DNA from: a bacterium UBA7470
GTDB lineage: Bacteria > Pseudomonadota > Gammaproteobacteria > Burkholderiales > Burkholderiaceae_C
Direction of reading: 5' to 3'
Assembly (NCBI GenBank): GCA_002479815.1
Contig: DLPA01000165.1
Span: 1-5,103 of the forward strand
DNA length: 5,103 bases
Positions 1 to 5,103 of the stretch are shown here, piece by piece (positions within the stretch are counted from its first letter, which is position 1; each line of letters begins with the position of its first letter). The translations under genes and the position numbers were made by a program. Below the pieces are notes generated by a model. The model saw only the letters and a program-made list of their open reading frames with translations, was not told the DNA's origin and did no database searches.

Positions 1-425
1 AGCAACTCGTCTTTGGGCGTGAAGTCCACCAAGCGTTTGACGAAGTTAAAGCGCACCCCGCGCACGCCAGCGGCGTGCAGGGCTTGCAATTCCTCGTCGC
101 TGATGCTGCGTTTGACGGTGGCAACCCCACGCGCTTTGCCGCCGCTGCTGAGGCAAGCATCGACCAAGGCGCGGTTGTCGGCTCCGTGGCAAGTGGCTTG
201 CACGATGACGTTGCGCGAAAAGCCCAAGTGGTCACGCAAGGCAAACAACTGGTGTTTGCTGGCATCGCAAGGGGTGTATTTGCGTTCGGGCGCGTAGGGA
301 AATTCAGCGCCCGGGCCGAAGACGTGGCAGTGGGCATCGACCGCGCCCGCAGGCAACTGAAAGCGCGGTTTGGAAGGGCCAGCAAACCAGTCCAGCCAGC
401 CGGGGGTTTTGGTGAAGGAGACCAT
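1..425 (-). CDS. ligI: 2-pyrone-4,6-dicarboxylate hydrolase (LigI), N-terminal part, cut by window start
   Basis: Amidohydrolase-superfamily enzyme that hydrolyses the lactone 2-pyrone-4,6-dicarboxylate (PDC) to 4-carboxy-2-hydroxymuconate/4-oxalomesaconate in the cytoplasm, a step of the protocatechuate 4,5-cleavage and syringate routes. I translated 141 codons from ATG at 425 to the window edge; the family is about 290-300 residues, so roughly half is present and the stop lies outside. Recognition rests on the N-terminal block VDAHCHVFGP with the superfamily His-x-His (H32, H34), then FALRDHLGFSRNVIVQATCHG (in part, residues 61-81) and the VRGVRFNFVKRLVD segment (121-134), all close to my recollection of Sphingobium LigI. 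LigI is known to be unusual in the superfamily in working without a divalent metal. The start is fixed: an in-frame stop lies at 450-452 and no ATG, GTG or TTG lies between. The leader before the ATG is T-rich and lacks a clear Shine-Dalgarno sequence. The gene lies 123 bp downstream of the regulator gene on the same strand. Confidence 0.9.
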   Translation of the reverse strand, partial: MVSFTKTPGWLDWFAGPSKPRFQLPAGAVDAHCHVFGPGAEFPYAPERKYTPCDASKHQLFALRDHLGFSRNVIVQATCHGADNRALVDACLSSGGKARGVATVKRSISDEELQALHAAGVRGVRFNFVKRLVDFTPKDEL

Positions 426-451
426 AAGAAATAAAAAAGTAGCGTGCGTCT

Positions 452-481
452 ATTGTTTCAAATCCTCATGCTCTATGCCAA
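452..481 (-). promoter_or_regulatory. Possible sigma70 promoter for ligI
   Basis: On the minus strand, TTGGCA (476-481; five of six matches to the -35 consensus) is followed after 18 bases by AACAAT (452-457; four of six to the -10 consensus). This would start transcription some 15-20 bases before the ligI ATG, giving a short leader. The rest of the 123-bp gap between the regulator gene and ligI shows no convincing rho-independent terminator: only a four-base-pair stem (CTGC/GCAG, 499-510) with no following T run. Expression of ligI from its own promoter and read-through from the regulator gene are therefore both open. This was found by eye only; such matches arise by chance. Confidence 0.3.
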
Positions 482-548
482 CGGGGATGTGGCACTAGCT
501 GCTATCGCAGGTTTATATGAATTTGAGTGTGCCCCTGTGGTGGATGAC

Positions 549-1445
549 TCAATCCCGGGCATGGTGAGCGGCGCGATGCAGGTGTGATAGAAAGTGCCGG
601 ACCATCGGCTTGAGCAACGACTCTTGGCGAACAATCGCACCCAAGGTCAAGTTCAAACGCCCCTCTTGGATAGGCACGATGTCTGTGAATGCAAGCGCCG
701 CCGGATGGGTCGCGATGGGCATGGGCATCAAGCCCACACAATCACCACCACCGATGAGGGCATACAAGCCCAAGGTGGAGTTGACCATCGCCACCGGTTC
801 CGGCGCTTGTAGGCCGTGCCGCTCAAACAGCAATTTGGCGTACCCACTGTGCCCCGAGGCGCTGGTGAAGACCCAACGCGCCGATTGCAGCTCGGCCAAA
901 GAGCGACATTGCGCCAGCGGATGATGCTTGCCTACGACCACCGCCATCTCGACAGGAAGCAAGGGTTCCACGTGAAACTCGCCAAAAGGCAAGCCCTCAG
1001 GAATGGGGCCCAGCACGATGTCCACCTCGCCCGCGCGCAAGTCTGTGAGCTGGGCGACATACAACTCCTCACGCAAGCGCAACTGAATATCAGGGTAGGC
1101 ACGTCCGAACGTGCGCATGGTTTCAGGGATCAACACCAGCACGGCCAAAGGCACAGCACCCACGCAGAGTTGCCCACTCATCTTGCCGCCCAGTTGCTCG
1201 ATGGTTTGGAGTGCGCTGCCCAGCTCGCGGGCGACCACACAGGCGTGCTCGTAGAGCACCCGCCCCTGCGCGGTCGCGGTCACGCCAGTGGTGGATCGCA
1301 GCAGCAAGGGCGCCCCCACTTCACGTTCAAGCTCGCGCAGAGATTTGCTCATCGCGGGTTGCGAGAGGCCCAAGCGTCGCGCGCCCCCACGCAAGCTGCC
1401 TTCTTCCAACGCAGCCACCAGAGTTTGGAGTCCTGAGAGTTTCAT
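549..1445 (-). CDS. LysR-family transcriptional regulator, probable controller of the PDC/gallate genes
   Basis: A 298-residue LysR-type regulator, the usual length for the family. The N-terminal winged helix-turn-helix spans about residues 1-60, with the recognition region ARRLGLSQPAMSKSLRELE (22-40) and the typical following block REVGAPLLLR (41-50). The effector-binding domain starts near residue 90 (GQLCVGAVPLAVLVLIPETM) and runs to the C-terminus, including DLRAGEVDIVLG (135-146). The start at 1445 matches the family, since the helix-turn-helix falls at the expected distance. No Shine-Dalgarno sequence is seen before this ATG. It sits between ligI, which it reads toward, and the divergently transcribed transporter-dioxygenase operon, the classic LysR arrangement. 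Overall character is like regulators of protocatechuate or gallate pathways (PcaQ/GalR groups), but I cannot assign the subgroup from sequence alone. The likely effector is a pathway compound such as gallate, PDC or OMA (inference). Confidence 0.93.
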   Translation of the reverse strand: MKLSGLQTLVAALEEGSLRGGARRLGLSQPAMSKSLRELEREVGAPLLLRSTTGVTATAQGRVLYEHACVVARELGSALQTIEQLGGKMSGQLCVGAVPLAVLVLIPETMRTFGRAYPDIQLRLREELYVAQLTDLRAGEVDIVLGPIPEGLPFGEFHVEPLLPVEMAVVVGKHHPLAQCRSLAELQSARWVFTSASGHSGYAKLLFERHGLQAPEPVAMVNSTLGLYALIGGGDCVGLMPMPIATHPAALAFTDIVPIQEGRLNLTLGAIVRQESLLKPMVRHFLSHLHRAAHHARD

Positions 1446-1454
1446 GAAGAAAGA

Positions 1455-1473
1455 TGATAACCAATGGTTATCA
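1455..1473. promoter_or_regulatory. Perfect 19-bp inverted repeat, candidate LysR operator
   Basis: TGATAACC-AAT-GGTTATCA: two 8-base arms in perfect inverted symmetry around a 3-base centre. It contains TAACCAATGGTTA, a T-N11-A LysR box, and resembles the ATAACC-N4-GGTTAA motif I recall as described for PcaQ of rhizobia, though with a 3-base centre instead of 4. It lies 9 bases before the start codon of the regulator and about 100 bases before dctQ, in the divergent intergenic region. This placement fits an autoregulatory and activating LysR recognition site. The symmetry is directly visible; that the regulator binds it is inference. Confidence 0.75.
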
Positions 1474-1492
1474 CGCTTGTGGTTTGAACATC

Positions 1493-1521
1493 TTTTCCAG
1501 CTCAGACGCAGTGCCTACAGT
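1493..1521 (+). promoter_or_regulatory. Possible weak promoter of the dctQMP-galA operon
   Basis: TACAGT (1516-1521) could serve as a -10 element (four of six matches), with TTTTCC (1493-1498) a poor -35 element 17 bases upstream. Transcription would begin near 1528, putting the centre of the 19-bp inverted repeat near -64. That is the usual place for a LysR recognition site, and a weak -35 is expected for an activator-dependent promoter. The call depends partly on this geometry and is tentative. Confidence 0.3.
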
Positions 1522-1572
1522 CCGCCTACTTTCACCAAAAAGACACTCAAACAAGACTGGAGTTGGAGACAC

Positions 1573-2091
1573 ATGACCGAATCTGCTTTGAACGATACCG
1601 GCTGCCCGCCTTGGCTGGCGAAGTTGTGTGATGGGAGTGCTGCCTTGGGCGCATGCGTATTGGTGTTGATGGCCATGACGACGGTCGTCAGTGTGGTGGG
1701 GCGTGCTTTCTTTTCGCACCCCATCTTGGGTGACGTGGAATTGGTGCAGTTGGGTTGTGCGGTGGTGGTGTCTTGCTTTTTGCCTTATACACAACTGCGC
1801 CGAGCCAACATCATGGTCGATTTCTTTACACAACATACGAGCAGCCAGCGCAAGCATGGCATGGATTTACTCGGTCATGTGCTCTATACCCTGATGATGA
1901 GCCTCATCGTCTGGCGTGTGGCGGTGGGTGGCCTTGATATGCACGCCTCAGGCGAGTCGTCCATGCTGATGAACTTGCCCCTGTGGTGGGCCTATATGCT
2001 GATGCTGCCCGGTCTGAGCTTGGCTGTGCTGGTAGGCGTGACGCAAACCCTGCACATGTGCCGCACCGCTGCCGCAGAGGTGCACGCATGA
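1573..2091 (+). CDS. dctQ: TRAP transporter small membrane subunit (DctQ family)
   Basis: A 172-residue integral membrane protein, the small permease subunit of a tripartite ATP-independent periplasmic (TRAP) transporter. Together with the large subunit it forms the ion-gradient-driven membrane part that accepts substrate from the periplasmic binding protein. Four hydrophobic segments are visible at about residues 22-43, 56-74, 98-118 and 135-158. After the first comes the typical family stretch R44-AFFSHPILGDVELVQLG, and after the second the positively charged loop TQLRRANIMVDFF (73-85). The reading frame is open upstream to 1288, but that part is antisense to the regulator gene; the ATG at 1573 gives a normal family N-terminus and has GGAG four bases upstream (1565-1568) and a second GGAG at 1559-1562. 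Its stop overlaps the next start by four bases (ATGA), indicating translational coupling with dctM. It is the first gene of the rightward operon. Confidence 0.93.
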   Translation: MTESALNDTGCPPWLAKLCDGSAALGACVLVLMAMTTVVSVVGRAFFSHPILGDVELVQLGCAVVVSCFLPYTQLRRANIMVDFFTQHTSSQRKHGMDLLGHVLYTLMMSLIVWRVAVGGLDMHASGESSMLMNLPLWWAYMLMLPGLSLAVLVGVTQTLHMCRTAAAEVHA

Positions 2092-3413
2092 GCACGATGA
2101 CGATCGGTTTGCTGATGTTTGGGGGCATGCTGCTGTTGATGGCGGTGCGCGTGCCCATTGCGGTCGCCATGTTTGTGCCCGGTGTCATCGGCTATATGAG
2201 CTTGACCGGCTGGGGGCCGCTGGTGGCGCACCTGAAAGGCGCGGTCTATGGTCGAGTCTCGGTTTATGACTTGTCGGTCATTCCGCTGTTCATGTTGATG
2301 GGGGCATTTGCCGTCAATGGCGGCTTGTCAAAAGCCTTGTTTGATTTTGCCAATGCGCTTTTGGGGCGCTTCAAAGGCGGCATGGCAATGGCTGGGGTGT
2401 TGGCCTGTGCGGCTTTTGGCTCCATTTCAGGCTCTACAGTGGCAACCACCGCAACGATTGCACAAGTGGCGTATCCTGAAATGCGCCGCATCCACTACTC
2501 GGGGCGCTTGGCAACGGCTGCCTTAGCCACGGGTGGCACGATGGGGGTGCTGCTGCCGCCATCGGTGACGTTGATGGTGTATGCCATTTTGACCGAGCAA
2601 AACATCACCAAAATGTTTTTATCGGCCTATGTGCCAGCACTGCTGGCAGCCGTTGGTTACTTGCTGGCGATTGCGGTGGTGGTGCGCTTGCGGCCTCAAG
2701 ATGCGCCTGAGGCGCAAACCATTCCTGCATCGGCCTTGTGGCAATCGGCCCAACAGGTGTGGCCGATCTTGGTGATTTTTGCGGTGGTGTTCGGTGGCAT
2801 TTATGGCGGCTTGTTCACGGCCACTGAAGGGGCCGCCATTGGCAATGTGCTCACCTTTGCATTCACCTTGCTGCGCCGACAAATGACATGGGACAAGCTG
2901 CGGGCCAGCGTGCGCACCACTGCACAAACCAGCGGCATGATTTTCATGATTTTTTTGGGTGCGGACATGATCAATGCCGCACTGGCGATTTCTCAATTGC
3001 CCGCGCAACTGGCCGATGTAGTAGCCCATCTCCACATCAGCCCTGTGCTCATCATGGCTGGAATCATGCTGTTTTACGTGATGTTGGGCTGCGTGATGGA
3101 CGAAATGAGCATGATTTTGCTCACCGTCCCCACCTTGTTCCCCGTCATCATGGGGCTGGATTTTTATGGCTTGGCCGCTGCCGATAAAGCCCTGTGGTTT
3201 GGCATTTTGATTTTGACGGTGTGCGAAATCGGCATGATCTTTCCACCCGTGGGTTTGAATGTGTACATCATGAACGGCTTGGCCAAAGACGTGCCTATGG
3301 CCGAAACCTACAAAGGTGTCGTGCCCTTTTTAGCCACCGATGCCCTGCGCTTGGGCTTGCTGATTGCTTTTCCGTCCTTGTCGCTGTGGTTGGTTCACAC
3401 CCTCACAGGATGA
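2088..3413 (+). CDS. dctM: TRAP transporter large membrane subunit (DctM family)
   Basis: A 441-residue, highly hydrophobic protein, the transport-catalysing large subunit of the TRAP permease; length and pattern (about 11-12 membrane segments) are normal for the family. Visible conserved stretches in order: RVPIAVAMFVPGVIG (21-35), SVIPLFMLMGAFA (63-75), the Ser/Thr-rich AFGSISGSTVATTATIA (109-125) followed by YPEM (129-132), TGGTMGVLLPPSV (148-160), GGIYGGLFTATEGAAIG (236-252) and IGMIFPPVGLNVYIMNG (381-397). In characterised family members, regions of this kind contribute to sodium and substrate handling. The start is chosen at 2088 because it overlaps the dctQ stop as ATGA and has AGAGG (2076-2080) seven bases upstream; the frame is open further upstream (to 1983), but that part lies inside dctQ. 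Substrate cannot be read from this subunit. No frameshift or missing block is seen. Confidence 0.95.
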   Translation: MSTMTIGLLMFGGMLLLMAVRVPIAVAMFVPGVIGYMSLTGWGPLVAHLKGAVYGRVSVYDLSVIPLFMLMGAFAVNGGLSKALFDFANALLGRFKGGMAMAGVLACAAFGSISGSTVATTATIAQVAYPEMRRIHYSGRLATAALATGGTMGVLLPPSVTLMVYAILTEQNITKMFLSAYVPALLAAVGYLLAIAVVVRLRPQDAPEAQTIPASALWQSAQQVWPILVIFAVVFGGIYGGLFTATEGAAIGNVLTFAFTLLRRQMTWDKLRASVRTTAQTSGMIFMIFLGADMINAALAISQLPAQLADVVAHLHISPVLIMAGIMLFYVMLGCVMDEMSMILLTVPTLFPVIMGLDFYGLAAADKALWFGILILTVCEIGMIFPPVGLNVYIMNGLAKDVPMAETYKGVVPFLATDALRLGLLIAFPSLSLWLVHTLTG

Positions 3414-3474
3414 GTGCTGCTTTTTCTATCTATCCCTCCCCCAACCCCACTCCCTAGAGACAAGGAGTTTTGCC
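3414..3474 (+). other. dctM-dctP spacer with G-free pyrimidine-rich tract
   Basis: This is the largest gap inside the operon. Positions 3420-3456 contain no G and are mostly C and T. No hairpin that would act as an intrinsic terminator is visible. The spacer ends in a strong Shine-Dalgarno sequence AAGGAG (3462-3467), seven bases from the dctP ATG and the best ribosome site in the window. This fits the need for more binding protein than membrane subunits. An internal promoter, a rho-loading tract or an RNA-processing site is possible but not shown. Confidence 0.45.
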
Positions 3475-4512
3475 ATGACCGCCCCCTTCATTCGTTCTAT
3501 TGCCACCGGTTTGTGCGCTTGGGCTGCACTGAGTGCGCCTGTGCAAGCGCAAGAAGTCACCCTCAAAGTGCATTTCTTCTTGCCTGCCTCTAGTTTTGCG
3601 AACACGCTGTTCATCACGCCGTGGTGCGACAAAATTGCCAAAGAGAGCAACCACAAACTCAAGTGCCAGATTTACCCCTCGATGCAAATGGGGGGCACGC
3701 CACCGCAGTTGTACGACCAAGCGAAAGACGGTGTGGCCGATGTGGTGTGGACATTGCCGGGCTACACCGCAGGCCGCTTCCCCTCTGTGGAAGCGTTTGA
3801 GCTGCCCTTCATGATGCAAAGCCCCGAGGCCACCAGCAAGGCGTTGTGGGACTACACCCAAAAATACAGCCAAGACGACTTCAAAGATGTCAAACCCTTG
3901 GCCTTTCATGTGCACGGCGATGGGGTGTTCCACATGACGAGCAAGCCCATTAAAACCGCTGCGGATTTGAAGGGTTTGAAACTGCGTGCCCCCACTCGCA
4001 TGACCAACAGATTCATTGCCCTGCTGGGGGCAACGCCTGTGGGGATGCCCGTGCCCCAAGTGGGGGATGCCTTGTCCAAAGGTGTGATCGACGGTGCTGT
4101 GGTTCCCTACGAAGTCGTGCCGTCGGTGAAGATTCACGAGCTGGTGAAATTCCATTCGGAAACCGATCCCAGCGAGCCAGCGTTCTACACCTCGACCTTC
4201 ATTTTTGCGATGAACAAGGCCAAATACGAGTCCTTGCCCGCTGATCTGAAAAAAGTCATTGATGCCAACAGCGGCCAAGCCTTGTCCGGCCAAATCGGCA
4301 AAGCCTTTTTACAGGCCGATGGTGAAGGCAAAAAACTCACCACCAAAAACACCACCAACGTCATTCCCGCCGCTGAACTGGCCAACTGGAAGAAAGTGGG
4401 TCAACCCCTGGCCGATGCGTGGGTGGCTGACATGAACACCAAAGGCAAGCCGGGCGCAGAGATGTTGGATACAGCCCGCAAACTCATTGCCCAACACGCC
4501 ACCACCAAATAA
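3475..4512 (+). CDS. dctP: TRAP transporter periplasmic substrate-binding protein (DctP family), candidate aromatic-acid binder
   Basis: A 345-residue secreted binding protein that captures the substrate in the periplasm and delivers it to DctQM. Residues 1-25 form a Sec signal peptide: R7, a hydrophobic core (ATGLCAWAALSA) and probable cleavage VQA|QE. The mature part has the DctP pattern: CQIYPSMQMGG (64-74), AKDGVADVVW (83-92), GRFPSVEAFELPF (100-112), then DLKGLKLRAPTRMTN (164-178) with R171 in the position of the family's conserved arginine that salt-bridges the substrate carboxylate, then GDALSKGVIDGAVVPYEVV. The substrate is therefore most likely a carboxylate. Residues C51 and C63 are the only cysteines of the mature protein and could form a disulfide. 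The ATG at 3475 is preferred over in-frame upstream starts because it has AAGGAG seven bases before it and begins a proper signal peptide. Ligand identity (gallate, protocatechuate, PDC or similar) is inferred only from the gallate dioxygenase 13 bases downstream. Confidence 0.95.
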   Translation: MTAPFIRSIATGLCAWAALSAPVQAQEVTLKVHFFLPASSFANTLFITPWCDKIAKESNHKLKCQIYPSMQMGGTPPQLYDQAKDGVADVVWTLPGYTAGRFPSVEAFELPFMMQSPEATSKALWDYTQKYSQDDFKDVKPLAFHVHGDGVFHMTSKPIKTAADLKGLKLRAPTRMTNRFIALLGATPVGMPVPQVGDALSKGVIDGAVVPYEVVPSVKIHELVKFHSETDPSEPAFYTSTFIFAMNKAKYESLPADLKKVIDANSGQALSGQIGKAFLQADGEGKKLTTKNTTNVIPAAELANWKKVGQPLADAWVADMNTKGKPGAEMLDTARKLIAQHATTK

Positions 4513-4525
4513 AGAGGCTTTGCAC

Positions 4526-5103
4526 ATGGCACAGATCATCGGGGCCATTGCGGCCTCGCACACGCCGACCATTGGGTTTGCGTTTGACCATCAAAAACAA
4601 CACGATCCCGTGTGGGCACCCATTTTTGAAAGTTTTCAACCCGTTCGACAATGGATCAAAGACAAGCAACCGGACGTGCTTTTTGTGATCTACAACGATC
4701 ACGTCACCTCGTTTTTCTTTGACCACTATTCCGCATTCGCACTGGGCGTGGATGAGTCGTATCCAGTGGCTGACGAAGGCGGAGGGGCACGCGACTTACC
4801 CCCCTTGCGTGGGCACACGGGGTTGGCGCGGCACGTGGCGTATTCGCTGGTGGCGGATGAGTTTGATTTGTCCATTTTCCGCGACAAGGCACTGGATCAT
4901 GGCTGCTTTTCGCCCATGTCCATGCTGTGCGAGCACGAACCCGATTGGCCTTGTCGCATCGTGCCGCTGCAAGTGGGGGTGCTGCAATTTCCAGTGCCAT
5001 CGGCCAGACGCTGTTACAAACTGGGCCAAGCCTTGAAGCGTGCCATCGAAAGCTACCCCGAGGATTTAAAAGTCGCCATCGTCGCGACGGGGGGCTTGTC
5101 GCA
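4526..5103 (+). CDS. galA: Gallate dioxygenase (GalA/DesB type), N-terminal part, cut by window end
   Basis: Type II extradiol dioxygenase of the LigB superfamily; it opens the ring of gallate to 4-oxalomesaconate using Fe(II) and O2 in the cytoplasm. I read 192 codons before the window ends; full gallate dioxygenases are about 420 residues because a LigB-like domain is fused to a LigA-like C-terminal domain. Visible residues match the DesB active site as I recall it: iron ligands H12 (in AASHTPTIGF) and H59 (in YNDHVTSFFFDHYSAF), acid/base H125 (in KALDHGCFSP), and the final partial codon CA in ATGGLS, expected to be the catalytic His at 193. Blocks such as WAPIFESFQP, VADEGGGARDLP, QVGVLQFPVPSARRCYKLGQAL and ESYPEDLKVAIVATGG are much nearer to Pseudomonas putida GalA than to the protocatechuate 4,5-dioxygenase beta subunit (LigB/PmdB). 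AGAGG (4513-4517) lies eight bases before the ATG, and the gene follows dctP by 13 bases. A separate-subunit dioxygenase cannot be excluded without the 3' end. Confidence 0.88.
   Translation, partial: MAQIIGAIAASHTPTIGFAFDHQKQHDPVWAPIFESFQPVRQWIKDKQPDVLFVIYNDHVTSFFFDHYSAFALGVDESYPVADEGGGARDLPPLRGHTGLARHVAYSLVADEFDLSIFRDKALDHGCFSPMSMLCEHEPDWPCRIVPLQVGVLQFPVPSARRCYKLGQALKRAIESYPEDLKVAIVATGGLS

Noticed and set aside
75..434. Plus-strand open frame of 119 codons
   Set aside because: It is antisense to ligI, whose translation shows clear conserved family motifs; the plus-strand product has no recognisable pattern and no ribosome site.
499..510. Stem CTGC-TATC-GCAG as a terminator of the LysR gene
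   Set aside because: The stem is only four base pairs, with no T run after it on either strand.
468..587. Small 39-codon plus-strand frame beginning MLYANGDVALAAIAGLYEF in the lysR-ligI gap
   Set aside because: The translation looks protein-like, but it has no ribosome site, runs into the 3' end of the LysR gene and has no recognised family. The AGCTGCTATC core is also faintly like intergenic repeat pieces seen in Comamonadaceae, but only one poor copy is present.
816..1436. Plus-strand open frame of 206 codons
   Set aside because: It is fully antisense to the LysR gene and has the His/Gln/Arg-rich composition typical of a shadow frame in GC-rich DNA.
1288..1572. Upstream extension of the dctQ frame, including an ATG at 1444
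   Set aside because: It overlaps the LysR gene and its operator; the start at 1573 gives the normal family N-terminus and has GGAG upstream.
3364..3474. Upstream extension of the dctP frame
   Set aside because: It lies in the dctM 3' end and the spacer; the ATG at 3475 has an ideal ribosome site and begins a signal peptide.
3454..4293. Minus-strand open frame of 279 codons across dctP
   Set aside because: It is a His/Arg-rich shadow of dctP, which carries a signal peptide and all family motifs on the plus strand.
1..5103. Insertion sequences, CRISPR arrays, tRNA genes, long repeats, phage genes
   Set aside because: None seen: no transposase-like translation, no regularly spaced repeat, no cloverleaf-like sequence; nearly all DNA is explained by the six genes.

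Overview
The window looks like a catabolic locus from a beta-proteobacterium of the Burkholderiales, probably Comamonadaceae. This is inferred from the moderately GC-rich coding style, the strong resemblance of the proteins to the PDC/gallate branch of protocatechuate 4,5-cleavage metabolism, and the family of TRAP transporter present. No RNA gene, insertion sequence, CRISPR array or phage gene is visible. Coding density is high and base composition is even.

Layout. Minus strand, positions 1-425: the N-terminal half of a 2-pyrone-4,6-dicarboxylate (PDC) hydrolase (LigI), cut by the window start. Minus strand, 549-1445: a complete LysR-type regulator that reads toward ligI. Positions 1446-1572: a divergent control region holding a perfect 19-bp inverted repeat of the type bound by PcaQ-like LysR proteins. 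Plus strand, 1573-4512: a complete tripartite TRAP transporter in the order small membrane subunit (dctQ), large membrane subunit (dctM), periplasmic binding protein (dctP). Plus strand, 4526 to the end: the N-terminal part of a gallate dioxygenase (GalA/DesB type), cut by the window end. Gene junctions on the plus strand are tight (4-bp overlap, 61 bp, 13 bp), so these four genes probably form one operon.

How they fit together. Gallate dioxygenase opens gallate to 4-oxalomesaconate (OMA). LigI hydrolyses PDC, made from protocatechuate or 3-O-methylgallate, to a tautomer of the same compound. The two enzymes therefore bring two entry routes of lignin-type aromatic breakdown to one intermediate, which is normally passed to OMA hydratase and the CHA aldolase (not in this window). 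The LysR protein between the two arms is the obvious candidate regulator of both. The TRAP transporter, sharing an operon with gallate dioxygenase, is a strong candidate for uptake of gallate or a related aromatic or pyrone carboxylate. This is the most interesting point here, because described gallate and protocatechuate importers are mostly single-protein MFS permeases such as GalT and PcaK. The substrate assignment rests on gene context only.
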